The notes under the pieces: generated by a model | Told to the model about the DNA's origin: nothing | Seen by the model: only the letters and a program-made list of their open reading frames with translations | Database searches by the model: none | From: Rhizophagus clarus | Lineage: Eukaryota; Glomeromycota; Glomeromycetes; Glomerales; Glomeraceae | DNA: 64,000 nucleotides | Direction of reading: 5' to 3' | Assembly (NCBI GenBank): GCA_015698045.1 | Contig: BLAL01000211.1 | Location: 64,501-128,500, forward strand | Shown: positions 1 through 12,280 of the stretch, piece after piece | Layout: every line of letters begins with the position of its first letter | How positions within the stretch are numbered: the stretch's first letter is position 1 | Made by a program: the position numbers and the translations under genes

Positions 1-1362
1 TTACTATGGCCGTTTTCATGATACATAATAATTGCAATTTTTTCACATACGTTCTATTATCTTCGCTTTTTTTTGTCATTGTTGAACAGTTAATTCTTTT
101 GTTTGCGTGAAGACCTATTTTATATGATAAAAGTTGCAGAATAAAAATGTGAAAAATATGATTGAATTTCATGATTTATTCTGATCTGAATTGCGATCAT
201 CATTACAATAATTTCTGAATTTACAAAATTTTTACATTTTATATCTGAAGTTTTTTATTTTATTTTAAATTTTGCGGTTGAAAACTGTTAGAGTTTTTTT
301 GATTACTTAACTATTAATAATATTATCACATGATTAGTATCACCTTTACAATGTACTCCTTTTTATAGTACTTTTCTCCTCACATAATACCCTCCAGGTA
401 CTATTTAATCTAGGCTGGCATTTTTGAATAGTACTCCAGGTACTATATGCAGCGCTATATGGTAACAATTATGATGATAACCTTAATGATGAATTTGTTT
501 ATATTATTTTTTTGATGAAGTAAAGACATTTAAAAAACTTTATAAGTTTTCTTATTTAATTAAAAAATTTTATTAACTCATCAAAAAAAGTATAATGAGA
601 TAATTTTTAGGATTCAACTAATAAAATATTCAATAAATTTCATATCTATTGATATTATTATACAATTATCAAAAATTTCTTTATTACCATTATTGCTATA
701 AGATATTTCAAGTAAATTTTAGAAGGAATGCTTATTAATTTGCTCAAAAGATAAACTAATTAGGAAAACCATAAAAATAACAAATTAAATGTGATAGAAA
801 GATCATTCAGCAAATAAGAACTTAACTTACAATTATGATTACAAAACTAATAATAATATTTTTTAAGCTGGTTATTATTTTTAGTATTCATGTTGTTTTT
901 CTATCTGAAAGGCTCAGATTCCATATAAAATATGAAAGAAAAAGCTTCAATTTGAAGTAGTGGTTCATTCATTCTATCCACAAAATAGTGAGAGCTCCAA
1001 TCAGGATTTTATAGAGCATTATTAACCATCTATCATCTTTTTTATAATAGTTAATCAAATAAAAGAAAATATTTGAATAACTAATAAAAGGTACAAAGAA
1101 AGCAATTTTGTATATTCTTATATTTACGTTTATCTGTGGACTTCAATGATAATTTTCTTAAGTACAAAAGCTTGATATGATCATTATTACATGAATCAAG
1201 TCATGTTGATAGATATATATCATTCAAATTAGTATTAAAGTTGACAATATATGAAATAATGATATATATTCATCTTCATCTAGTTTATCTTTATCCTTGA
1301 AGTCAGCAATTATAATGAGAATCCTACGAAATGTATTTTCATCTGGATTAATTTTGGTTATA
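1..1362. other. AT-rich intergenic DNA, no gene seen
   Basis: No open frame with codon structure, splice pattern or recognisable motif was found on either strand. A short patch at about 350-440 repeats a GTACT-containing motif (Gtactcc, ccaggtacta) and may be a decayed MITE end, but I could not find its partner. Confidence 0.5.
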
Positions 1363-2882
1363 ACAGTCACCGGAAATGTCACATGCAGATCATTTTCATA
1401 TTAAAATTATCTTGCGTAACATTAATCACATTACTTCATTTAGTAGTTAAACATTAAATTTTTTAATGTACTATACTTATACAAATTAAGAAATTGATAG
1501 ATTATCATGTGTTCTATCAATTTCTATTCTTACTTTCTGATCTTGAATAATAAAATTTTTTTTTATAACATACGAAAAACTCTCCTTAAAAACACACTTT
1601 TTTCAAGATTGAAGTTGAGAAATAAAAAAATATGCAGTTTTAAAAGTAAAAATATATATAATTTTACAAGTAGAAAATGTTTTTCTAAGCTTGTAATAGC
1701 GGTTATTCAGGTAGTTTTTGTATAAAACATGAAAAACTAAAAAAAACACATTATTTTTAAATATACATAAATTTTTAGAACGAAATTTCATCACCTTGAT
1801 CAAAGTAAAGTACCTTTTATTGCTTAAGTAAAGTTGTTTAGCAAAATCCAAAATACTTGGATCTTAAATTTTATAAATATAGGTATAATATTTGAAAAAA
1901 AACTCGCATTTTATAATGGAACTGACAACTAAATCTATTTTACATATTTAGAGCGTAATTTTGGTATATTGGCAAAATGAAATTGCTTACTGCGGCTTAA
2001 GTTATGTTGTTCAGAAGTGTCAAAAATATTTATATTATAAATTTTTTAAGTATATAATAAACATTCATAGAGTAATATATATTTTACAAAACTGCACTAA
2101 TTTTCAATTTCTAAATTTTTTTACATCTGTTTAGTGACTTCAGAGCGTAATTTCAATACTTTGTTCAAAGTAAACTACTTTTTGTTGCTTAAGTAGAGTT
2201 GTTTAGGCAGGTTAGATCTATTCGTATCTTAAATTTTATAATACTATGATTAATATATATGGAGAAATTAACGTTTATATTTTCTCACTTATTTAGAAAT
2301 TTTAGAGCATAATTTCAACACTTTGGTCAAAGTAAATTGCCTTTTATTACTTAAGTAATATTGTTCAGGAGGGTCTAAATTACTTGTATATCAAATTTTA
2401 TAATGCGATGATTAATGCTTATGGGAGAATTAGCATTTTTTGTAACGGTATTAATTTCTGATCTTTAATTTTTTATTATTTTAATAAAGAAAATAGACTA
2501 TTTTTAAATAAAGATTCAAGTTGAATAATAAAGATTAAATGGGAATTTTTTTTATAAAATTGTAAAGGCACTTAATAAGTTTATATTTTTGCTTTTAAAT
2601 TAAAGTACTATATTATATAAATGTAATGCTATATTTGATCTGTATTTTTTCAATTTTAACTTAATTTAGGCCGAAATTACGAGGTTGGCCAGAATTAGCA
2701 AAATTTTGGCCAGAATTATGAATTATTGATCAGCAAATTTAACCAGACTTAATTAATTTTGGCCAACTTTAATTATATACATGCGCTATACATTTGAAGA
2801 GGATACTGTGCCACAAATTTTTTTTTGCTAACCTTAATAAAAAAACTTTGCCTTCTTTTTTTGTGACATTTCCAGTAACTGA
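1363..2882. mobile_element. TA-flanked non-autonomous TIR element, copy A
   Basis: The left end reads CAGTCACCGGAAATGTCAC and the right end is its near-perfect inverse (GTGACATTTCCAGTAACTG). A TA lies directly outside each end (1361-1362 and 2883-2884), the target choice of Tc1/mariner-like elements. A nearly identical copy lies at 27582-29103 and a diverged one at 30922-32332. No transposase frame is present; the longest frames are about 70-80 codons and unrelated to any transposase motif. The interior holds four degenerate direct repeats (see separate entry). The 3' third carries repeated GGCCAGAATTA-type words that are shared with copy C. Confidence 0.85.
1775..2420. repeat. Four degenerate direct repeats inside copy A
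   Basis: Units begin near 1775, 1948, 2141 and 2299, so the period varies from about 158 to 193 bp. Each has the order: AGAGCGTAATTTCA-like start, TCAAAGTAAA, TTGCTTAAGTA, TTGTTCAG, then CTTAAATTTTATAA. The same series occurs in copy B. The repeats probably arose before the element dispersed. Confidence 0.6.
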
Positions 2883-2884
2883 TA

Positions 2885-3984
2885 ATTAAACGAAAGAATG
2901 AATTATTAAAAAAAAGGTTAAGATAAGGCTTAGAATTGGAGAAGATTCCATTGCAATCTTATAAAAGTAACAATAATCTGAATGTTTTATATTTCAAACC
3001 AGATTTTATTGTTGATCAATTACAGTTTAATTACGCCAAATATATTGCTTAACGTAGTGATACAAAGTCAATCAGCACGACCGTCATAATTTAAAATAGT
3101 CAATATTACTATAATATTATTTGTTATTACGACTATACAAAAAAGAAAGCAGAACAATTCGCAAGTTTTTTAAACTTAATTGACAATCTGTATAAATCTG
3201 CACTATTTTTATGGAATCGGTAAAATCGTGGATACCAATTTATTGTGCCAAAAATTCGTGTTACGATTGATTTTATCAAGATGCATATTTAGGTTTCACA
3301 ATGGAATATATCAAATGATGCTTTTGGTTACATTATAATTTTCGCTTTGTGGCTAATACATACACGTATATTTATTTACATAATGTATTCTATATATACA
3401 AGTAAATAATGTGGAGTATTTATGTGTGTACAAGCTAAAAAATCACGCCAAAATCATATAATGCGTTACTTAATACAAGTTTTTTTTCGCTAAAAAAAAA
3501 TGGATTTGGAGTGACAGACGGAGGGAAAATACTGCAACCAAAATACAAATTATTCACCCCACAAAAAAAAAAAAATTCATTACATAATTTATATTATGAT
3601 ATCATAATTTATTTAATATATTTAGTAAATAAAAAGTGTGAAATTGTATATAAGGAGGAATCTAAATTATTTTTTTTTTTTCCCCCTCTTTTTAAACAAA
3701 AAGATTATTGTTTACTTTATTAAATTTATTAATTGACTCTTTATTTCGTTTATACAATATATATCGTCTTTTTTTCGTGAAGAATTTTTTTTTCTTTTAT
3801 TTAAAAGGTAAGTCTTATAGAGTGTGCCCTTTTTTCTAAAAAAAAAATAATTAAGTAAAAAAAAAAAAAAAAAAATTCATGCGAAACATAAAAGATTTAA
3901 ATAAAAATTCTTCCTATTAAAAATTTATATTATTAAACAGGATAAATTTTTTTAATACTTTTCTTAAAAGTATCGATAAGCAAA
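2885..3984. other. Upstream region of the 3985 gene with a likely 5' UTR intron
   Basis: No coding sequence seen. A GTAAGT donor at 3808 and a pyrimidine-poor but valid acceptor (ATTAAACAG, ending 3940) define a likely 133-nt intron in the 5' leader, 45 nt before the ATG at 3985. Long A and T homopolymers lie between 3480 and 3880. Basis is splice consensus only. Confidence 0.4.
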
Positions 3985-4638
3985 ATGCGACCAATTCTAA
4001 CGAACCTTTTAATAACACCATTTCCTACTAACTCATTCCCAAATTCATCGACACCACCATTAAATACACCAAGTTCAAGTCCATTACTACGTCCAACGTC
4101 ATCACCGATGACTCCAATAACACCATTAGTGTTAAGCGACTCCACAACTGCTGGTAATGGTGGACATTACGAAAAAGAATCTCATGAAGCAGGTTATTTC
4201 TTTCATAATCATCATGAAGAACTTTATACCACTTCGCCTTATTATTATAGCGAACAATATTATAATAATAATGACTGTAACACTTCTACTCAATCACAAG
4301 TTACAGTTAATCCTTCTCCACTATCTTCCGGTGCTACAACAAATTCTTTCAATACATTTAATCCCAATTCGACTAATAATTATGCGCACAATCATCAGAT
4401 GATGTCATCATTTTGTAATGATTATACTGCATCGCAATCTCACATGACTCCTAGAATGGAATTTGATAATTATTACAATCAACAATCTTATGATGGTAAT
4501 AATAATACGTACTCATCAAATTCACCGTATGATACATTGGAGAATACGTATTATAATAACCACATGCAAAATCAAGACGCACAATTGCATGAAATGATTA
4601 CTGGTTTAAGTAAAATGGATATAATAGACTCTCTTTAA
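3985..4638 (+). CDS. Low-complexity Asn/Ser/Thr/Pro/Tyr-rich protein
   Basis: A single uninterrupted frame of 217 codons. I do not recognise the family. The first 50 residues are Pro/Ser/Thr-rich with SP and TP dipeptides; residues 60-195 are rich in Asn, Tyr, His, Gln and Ser with repeated NYYNQ or YYNN clusters; the last 20 residues form the only ordinary-looking stretch (LHEMITGLSKMDIIDSL), predicted amphipathic. No signal peptide, membrane segment or zinc ligand pattern is visible. Such composition is typical of fungal transcription regulators and RNA-binding or prion-like proteins, but that is a guess. The clean frame through low-complexity sequence, the plausible leader intron and AATAAA at about 4762 support a real gene. 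It is transcribed towards DPH3. Confidence 0.7.
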   Translation: MRPILTNLLITPFPTNSFPNSSTPPLNTPSSSPLLRPTSSPMTPITPLVLSDSTTAGNGGHYEKESHEAGYFFHNHHEELYTTSPYYYSEQYYNNNDCNTSTQSQVTVNPSPLSSGATTNSFNTFNPNSTNNYAHNHQMMSSFCNDYTASQSHMTPRMEFDNYYNQQSYDGNNNTYSSNSPYDTLENTYYNNHMQNQDAQLHEMITGLSKMDIIDSL

Positions 4639-5077
4639 ATTTGGAAGCCTTCACTTGTTTTTTCATTGGAATCTTTATCAAATAGTATAATTTGTACATA
4701 TTTAAAATTTAGAAACAAATGGTCATTTCTTTTATAAATTGTAACAATTATAACAGTACAATAAAATCTTGAAATTGTAAAAAATTAAAAAAAAAACCAA
4801 TATACCAAATTATAAATAACGATGGTAATACATATAATTTACTAATTTATTTACTATTCACATCTATATCCACATTCCTCCTATTAATGCCAATGCTATT
4901 ATAATAAACTATTGCCCCTCAAAGAAGAAATAAAAGAATTATTATAGTGATAATTTAATTAAACTTATATTCCAACTTCAACAAACAACTTTTCCTAAAT
5001 AATTCTCCTTTTTATTTTTAGGATAAAAGATAAAAAAAGATTGTAAAAAAAAGTAAATCAACTTACAAATATATAAT
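4639..5077. other. Convergent intergenic region with polyadenylation-type signals
   Basis: Lies between the convergent 3985 gene and DPH3. AATAAA occurs on the plus strand near 4762, and TTTATT (AATAAA on minus) near 5020, suitable for the two genes. Nothing else seen. Confidence 0.4.
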
Positions 5078-5575
5078 TTACACGGTAATCGCTTGTTTTC
5101 CAGGTTCTACGATTGTTTCCTCATCATCTTGGAAATCCTCCTAAGAGAATATTTTAAAAATTTAACCTATATTCAAGAATAAACTTAAATGATAAAATTT
5201 CAAGTTCATTATTACCGGATCATATATAACTCGAACCATTAAGGAACAACTTGGGCATCTAGCTATATCCTCCCCATCCATTAAATCTGCCTATAAAGAT
5301 CAAATAAATAAGTATACATATTGAATATAAAAGTTCGAAATCAAAAAAATGTAAAGTTACTATTGTTATTTCGAAACGATCTCCACACGGACATGGGTAA
5401 TGATATATTTTTGTCTCTTCGTCAAATTCAAAATCTTCTATAGATCAAAAGATAAAAAAAAAAAATTAACTAAAAAATTGTGCCTTCAAAGAGGAATTTA
5501 AATTGGATCAAAATTTAATATAAAAAAAGCAAAAAAAATACCAATCTCTATTTCGTCATAAAAAGATAAAGTCAT
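5078..5575 (-). CDS. DPH3: DPH3, CSL zinc-finger protein of diphthamide synthesis
   Basis: Four exons on the minus strand: 5575-5542, 5437-5361, 5290-5216 and 5140-5078; all junctions keep frame and give 82 residues, the length of yeast Dph3/Kti11. The product starts [16 protein letters not shown] and carries the CSL-type zinc ligands C27-P-C29 and C49-P-S-C52, within YPCPCGD and ARCPSCS. Dph3 is the small iron/zinc protein that feeds electrons to the Dph1-Dph2 radical enzyme in the first step of diphthamide formation on elongation factor 2, and also serves the Elongator/tRNA wobble pathway. Exon 1 ends in phase 1 so that the split codon restores Glu12, matching the conserved EIEIED order. 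The C-terminal tail is short and acidic. The gene is divergent from the transporter at 6079. Confidence 0.95.
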
Positions 5576-6078
5576 TTTGTAATAAGTACTCGGTAAAATG
5601 CGAAAAAAAGGAGAAAAGGGGACATTGAAAAAAAAGTATTGTTTCGGTTTTTTATAACTATAATTTTATCACGTGAAAATACTGTGACCAGTAGATCGAT
5701 TACAATTTATTTTTTTTTTTTTTTTTTCTTAAAAAAAACTTTTCTGATTCTGAATACCTTTTTCGTCCAGTAAAAGAAAAGCCATTGAGCGCTTATTTGG
5801 CTAGATAAACTTTCCCAAATATATAAATTTTTTTTACGGGCGTAATTGAAAAACAAATACAAGAGAAAAATCAAATCGTCAATGGATAATATACTAAATT
5901 AATTTTATATATTTAGTATGTCTGTGACACAAATGATCATCATCATATAAATATCGGCAATTTTACTTCTTTTATTTAAGAAGACGTTGAACGTCTCGTA
6001 TAAAAAATTAACCCCTTTTCAATTTTTTTAAATACTTCATCCATACTTTCTTCGGATTTATTATAAAAAAATAATTCC
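5576..6078. promoter_or_regulatory. Shared divergent promoter region, DPH3 / ABC transporter
   Basis: About 500 bp separate the two start codons, which face away from each other. It contains an oligo-T run at 5710-5728, CT-rich leaders before 6079 and no open frame. No specific factor site is claimed. Confidence 0.4.
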
Positions 6079-9000
6079 ATGGTTAATACTCTAACAGCAG
6101 ATCAGTCAAATTTTTGTCTTCCAGTAATTGAACATAACGGTCGAATATCATTATGTGGTTTACATACTTTAATAGCGAATACTTTGTTTGTCTATATGGT
6201 GATATTTGGAGTTATATGGTGGGCATATTCGCGAAGGAGACTTATTCATGGTACGAATAAAATTTTTTCATCTTTTTTTTGCGGGCCTCTCAAATGTATC
6301 TTTCCAACCTAAACATTTCGACCATATCTAGAAGAATATGTTGATCAAGAAATCAATCATACACGCCCGAAATATATTGGATATCCGGATTCTTTAAAAA
6401 ATCTAGTAAATATTATATGCGTATTAACGAGAATATTAGCAATTTCAAACGTATTATATATTATGGTCTTATTTACTGAAAAAGAACGCAATGAGACGGA
6501 TATACCGTCTTATCTTATAACTTCAACAATTTTAACTTTAATTTCGTGGGTATCAAATTATAGTTTTGTTGTGTATGAAAAAAATAAAAATCAAAGATGG
6601 AGTTATTTTACTCAAGGGTATTGGTATTTGGCATTTATTCTCTCAAATTTCGAGTTATATAATCGTTTAATATATATTACAAATCCATATGATGGTCAAA
6701 ATGACTGGACTCAAAGTTGGATTTTAATGCTAATTTACCTTATTCGATACGTTATTCATTTAATATTAGTTATATTTTCTATGATATTAACTTTCCTTTG
6801 GAGACGTTCTAATGAGTCTAAAGGATATGTTGGTTTGGATCACCATATTAATCATGATATTCCTGCAGATGATGATACAATAATAAATGATGATGTAAAT
6901 ATACCGTCTGCTGATGTTGAAAATCAACCTATAAGACCAAAATTTCAAAAGCCTATTTCGATGGCTGATGATCCAAAATATGCCCCACCAAAAAAACTTG
7001 GAGAATTTTTGTCAAAATCAAAAAGATTACTACCGTATTTATGGCCAACGCATGATGTGAAATTACAAATATTTATTCTTATCTGTATGCTACTTTTAGT
7101 CGCTGGTCGAATTGTAAATATTCTGTTGCCTTATCAAAATAAAGTATTGGTGGAAGGTTTGAAAAGAGGCGAATTTATTTGGAAAGAAATATTAGTTTTT
7201 GTTTTTCTTAGGTTTTTACAAGGAAACGTGGGTCTACTAAATACGTTACAAAATTTCTTATGGATTCCTGTTGGACAAGTAATAACTTACATTATATCAT
7301 ATTTTAAATAAAAGTTTTAGAGTATATAAAGTGAGTAAACTGTGTAATTATTTATTTTATAGTTCACCACGCGTGAAATCTCGGTCAAAATGTTTGAACA
7401 TTTATTAAATCTTTCTTTGAGATTTCATCTTAATCGTAAGACCGGAGAAATATTACGAGTTCAAGGTATTTTATTTTTTATCTTAAAAGATTGCTGTTTC
7501 TTACTTTATTACTTTATAGTAATACCGTACAACTTCTTTTTACAGATCGTGGCGTTTCTTCCATTGTATCAATTCTTTCGTCGTTTCTCTTTGATGTCGT
7601 TCCTACGCTGGTTGATATAGCTATTGCTGTAGTCTATTTTACATATGCTTTTGATATTTTTTTTGGAATGATCGTGTTTGTGACTATGTCTTTATATTTA
7701 GTATCTACAATTATAATGACAGAATGGAGAACTAAATATAGAAGATTAACAAATTTGTTGGACAATGCTATGGAATCCAAGGCAGGTGTGTATTCAGTTA
7801 TTACAAGTCGGTGGCAAATCGTATTTGTACTTTAATTTACTACAATACTTCTTTATTCGATACTAATATAGTCGATTCGTTATTAAATTATGAAAATGTG
7901 AAGTTATATGCTGCGGAATCTTTTGAAGGTAAAAGATCTTTAAAAAGAAAATATTTATAATATTCAATTATGTATTGATTTATGTCTGACATAATAATTT
8001 ATTAGTTAAACAATATTCGGATGCAATTAAATCTTATCAACTTGCTGATAAAAAATCCAACCTAACTTTATATATACTCAATACAACCCAAAATGTTGTT
8101 ATTCAATTGGGACTTTTGGCTGGTTGTCTCCTGTGTGCTTCACGAATAAGGAGGGGTGAAATGAGTGTGGGAGATTTTGTTATGTATTTAACCTACATTA
8201 TACAATTATATGGCCCGCTTAATTGGTTTGGAAATTATTATAGAGTAATTCAGAAGAATTTCGTAGATATGGAAAAGATGCTTGATTTGCTCCAAGAACT
8301 TCCAGAAGTTAAGGATTTACCTCATGCAGAATCACTTACCGTTCAAAAAGGAGAAGTCATCTTTGACAATGTGTCTTTCCATTATGATCCAAGAGTTCCG
8401 ACCCTTAAAAATATTTCTTTTACTATTCCAAGTGGTTCTACTGTAGCTTTAGTAGGTCCATCTGGTGGTGGAAAATCAACAATATTTCGTCTCCTATTTA
8501 GGTTTTATGATGTGCAAAATGGTCGAATTCTTGTTGATGGACAAGATATTAGGCATGTTCGACAAAGGGATTTAAGAAGTTGTATTGGAATCGTACCTCA
8601 GGTAAGTAATGTCATTGTTTATCCCTTAAAATATAATACTACTCAACATTATTTATTATTTATTATTTAAATATATAACTAGTAACAAATCTACATTAAT
8701 ATATATATAGGATACAGTATTATTTAACGATACGATAAGATATAATATTCGTTATGGTAAAATAGGTGCTACAGATAAGGAGGTTGAGGAAGCTGCAGAG
8801 GCAGCTCAAATTCATGATAAAATATTAGGTTTTCCTGATGGCTATGATACCAAAGTTGGTGAACGAGGACTTAGATTAAGTGGTGGAGAGAAACAGAGAG
8901 TTGTATGTTTCGTTCTCTATATTGATGATTAAAACATTTGAGTAGCATAATATTTATAGTAAAATTTCAATTTTACAGGCAATTGCAAGAACATTATTAA

Positions 9001-9766
9001 AGGTAATTCTTTTCTTCCGAGATTAATTAAATATTTCGATTAATTTAATATACTTTATATATTTTAAATTAGAATCCACAAATTGTGTTACTTGATGAAG
9101 CAACGTCTGCGCTTGATACACATACAGAAAGACATATACAAAAATCCTTGCGTCGTATGACTGCAAATCGAACAACATTGATTATTGGTAAATTTTAAGG
9201 AATAAGAATTTATTATTCCGATTCAAACTAATTCTTGTTGCTTTCTTCAAAATTTTAGCTCATCGTCTTTCAACAATTGTACACGCCGACCAAATTCTTG
9301 TACTACAGGGCGGCGAAATTGTTGAAAGAGGTAAATTTATAAAGATATATTATTTATATTATTTATATAACTTTATTAAATATATTAATTTATAGGATCT
9401 CATTTGGAATTGATGCAAATGGAAGGAGTATATCATAAATTATGGAATAAACAATTAAAAAATCATGAAAAGATGAAAAGGGAGGCAGAGAATAAACAAC
9501 GCCTTGCTACAACTACTGCAACAACTGTTACAAGTATACCTACTGCTGCTAGCACCAGTAACATTGTTAATAGGTTTAAAAAAGATGATGCAGAACCTAA
9601 TATTAATATATTAGGACATGGAATAAGTCCTAACGAATCTCAAAATGGATCTACCAGTTTTGCTGAGGAAGAAGGTGCTGATGGGGATGATGAAAGACAA
9701 ACTACTACTGCTCATGAAAGTAGTGATGATGGTGAAGAAATTGAAGAAATTGAAGAAATTCATTAA
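6079..9766 (+). CDS. HMT1: HMT1/ABCB6-type ABC half-transporter
   Basis: Eleven exons: 6079-6250, 6332-7278, 7363-7465, 7546-7785, 7872-7928, 8006-8601, 8711-8902, 8979-9002, 9073-9187, 9259-9330, 9396-9766. All phases agree and give 962 residues. An extra N-terminal membrane domain with about five helices (residues 30-250) precedes the ABC membrane domain (about 320-600), the layout of the heavy-metal-tolerance/ABCB6 family. The nucleotide-binding domain has Walker [10 protein letters not shown] (K663), signature LSGGE (761-765), Walker B IVLLDE (D785-E786) and the H-loop His817. Exon 8 encodes only eight residues (AIARTLLK). The tail after residue 850 is Thr/Ser-rich and ends in Glu-Ile-Glu-Glu repeats. 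In fission yeast Hmt1 sits in the vacuole membrane and moves phytochelatin/glutathione-linked metals; ABCB6 handles porphyrins. Substrate here is inferred. The catalytic set is intact, so it is probably functional. Confidence 0.93.
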
Positions 9767-10541
9767 ATCATATGACAGAAAATCTAATAATTTTTCTTCA
9801 GTGCTTAGTATTTTTTTTTTTTTTCATAATGTATTTGTAAGTTTATTAGTATAATATAAGACAAAGTACAAAAGTAAACTATACTAGTGTACATTGTTAA
9901 TCACATAGTTTTTCTGTTAGGGTAATTCCATGTCTTAATAAGATGTTTTTAGATAATATATTCTCTAGATTTTAGAAAACTAGTGCTTAATTATATATAA
10001 TTAATTAATTTTTAATAAAAAATCATCAATCAAATAATATAAAAAATAATTAATCTTTATAAATATTAAAAATTAGTATTTATTTATATTATAAAAAGTA
10101 TAGTAATTATTAGTATATTTTGAATTTAATATTAATATCTAATCTAATAAAACTAATGAATTTTTTTTTAATATGCTTTGTTAAAACAATTTAATATCCT
10201 TAAGCAAAATTTTTATTTTATTATTATATTTAGTGTATTGCATTATTTTTATTTTTATTATTAATATAGCATAAAATTTAAGTAATATAGTAACTGTACT
10301 GTAAATATTTATTTTTTAAGTATATTAATAATTAAATAAAAAATATGTATTTTGTATACTTTTAAATATTATTATAAAGAAAAAATATTTTTGTATAATT
10401 TTATTCATTTATATTTATTAAATATTATATTATATAAAATTTATGAAGTTTTTATTAAAATATATTTTGATATTATTACAAAACATTTGATTTTGATTGG
10501 TTAATATTTTTATTATATGGTTCAGTTAAAAATAAAATCTA
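9767..10541. other. AT-rich intergenic DNA downstream of the transporter
   Basis: Contains the transporter 3' region (AATAAA near 10013) and about 500 bp of nearly pure A/T sequence. No gene or repeat structure identified. Confidence 0.45.
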
Positions 10542-11340
10542 CAGTCATCTCTAAATATAATGATCCTAGTGTTTCAGCAATTTTTATTCAGTATAGAATG
10601 GATTTGTTATATAATACCTATACTGTATACCAAATAGTTCGTTATATAAATTTTGACTAATAAAATAACAAGCATATAATTTATATAAATATATTGTATG
10701 AATATAATGAACCTTCTGAGGACTCTGAACATCTTTCATTTGGGTCAGATATGATATATAGTAAAATTTTCAATTTAGGATATCTTGATCAATATTAATG
10801 CTATCAATATAAAATTTATACCATTAGATTCGTCTCATTATAACGCATCTAATGATATAAATTTCATTAAAATCCAATTAGTAGATATTTTAAATACAGG
10901 GGTATGTAGGATATGAAATTTTCAAAAATATCTCCTGAAATAAGCAACTTTTTAAAAATTTTATATGATCAATAAGCAAACTCAACCTCTGACCTATAAT
11001 AATTCTAATCAAATTTCTAATGTCAATCAAGATTATAATTTTGTATAACATAAAGTTTCATAAACAAATTACCATTTGTTTATTGATTATTGATAACCTT
11101 GGTCAGCGCTATTAATAAAGTGGTTTGAATTAGTTATGATCACATGACTTGTTCAATATAACGAATATATGGCTAATATATTGGGACTGATTAAATTGAG
11201 TTCAAATGTGGTATATAGGAATTTATTATAAAAGTTCATTATATCCAGTATAAATAATTATAAAAAATCAGTTCTGTTAATTTGGGTTTAGTATATTGAG
11301 TATTCAGTACATATAGGTTTATTATATCCAGAGATGACTG
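10542..11340. mobile_element. TA-flanked MITE, about 800 bp
   Basis: The left end CAGTCATCTCTAAATATAAT matches the inverse of the right end (CAGTCATCTCTGGATATAAT) and both ends are flanked by TA (10540-10541, 11341-11342). No coding frame inside. The CAGT terminus and TA target point to a Tc1/mariner-related non-autonomous element, different in sequence from copies A-C. Confidence 0.7.
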
Positions 11341-11481
11341 TAGTGATTTATGATATTTTTACTTAATGAATTAATTATAAGTTTCTTACTAAATTAAAGT
11401 ATTAAATAAATGGGACAAGATTATATCAGTTAGTATAAGAGTATAAAAGAAATATTAAATAGCAAGAATATACTGTATATT

Positions 11482-12280
11482 ACAGGTCACAGTACCCCCT
11501 CTATGCATAGTACCCTCCTCAAAAAATTTGCTAGATTTTTAAAATACCTGGGTACTTTATATAGAAAATTCCAATTTAAAGCTTAAAATTTTGTAAAATA
11601 CGTATAATATTAAGTTTATATATAATGTATATTCCAGATATATAAAAATGCCAAAACAATCAGTTTCAGTATTTTTTTTGCATTTTTATATGCCAGAACA
11701 ATCAGTTTTAGCATTTTTTTGCATTTATATATATATAAAAATGCTGGAATAATTAGTTTCAGCGTTTTTTTTACTTTATATATAAAAAACGCCAGAATAG
11801 TCAATTTTGGCATTTTTTTGTGTTTTTATATATATAAAAATGCTGGAATAATCAGTTTCAGCATTTTACTTTTTTACTTTACATATAAAAAATGCCAGAA
11901 CAGTTAGTTTTGGCATTTTTTTTGCATTTTTATATATATAAAAACGTCAGAACAATCAGTTTCAGCATTTTACTTTTTTACTTTATATATAAAAAACGCC
12001 AGAACAGTCAGTTTTGGCATTTTTTTTGCATTTTTATATATATAAAAATGCCAGAACAATCAGTTTCAGCGTTTTTTTTACTTTACATATAAAAATGCTG
12101 GAACAGTCAGTTTTGGCATTTCACCAATCTAATTAAACCCAGGTATTATACATGGTATGTATCCTGAGTATTTTAAAAATCCTGTACCCCCCTATGTATA
12201 GTATTCACCTGTGTATAGTACCCTTAGATATAGGCTAAAACCCCCAAAATTTGCAAGATACCTGGGGTACTGTGACCTGT
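11482..12280. mobile_element. MITE with palindromic minisatellite core
   Basis: Perfect 17-bp terminal inverted repeats ACAGGTCACAGTACCCC at 11482-11498 and 12264-12280. The symmetry continues outward as TATAT(T/C), so TA is a possible target. Subterminal GTACCC and CCTGGGTAC words recur near both ends. The centre is a tandem palindromic repeat described separately. No coding capacity. Confidence 0.75.
11640..12125. repeat. Palindromic tandem repeat of about 55-65 bp half-units
   Basis: Repeats of the order TATATAAAAATGCCAGAAC, ATCAGTTTTGGCATTTTT, TTTATATATA. The words GCCAGAACA/GCTGGAATA and TTTTGGCATTT/TTTCAGCATTT alternate, so each unit can fold on itself (AATGCC with GGCATT). Roughly eight half-units are visible. 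The short open frames here are artefacts of the repeat. Confidence 0.75.

Noticed and set aside
1507-1851. Overlapping small frames in copy A, repeated in copy B at 27726-28070
   Set aside because: They are on opposite strands, mutually overlapping and not kept in copy C; no evidence of coding selection.
11616-12092. Several short frames rich in Tyr/Ile/Lys at the palindromic repeat
   Set aside because: They repeat with the DNA repeat, occur on both strands and carry no protein signal.
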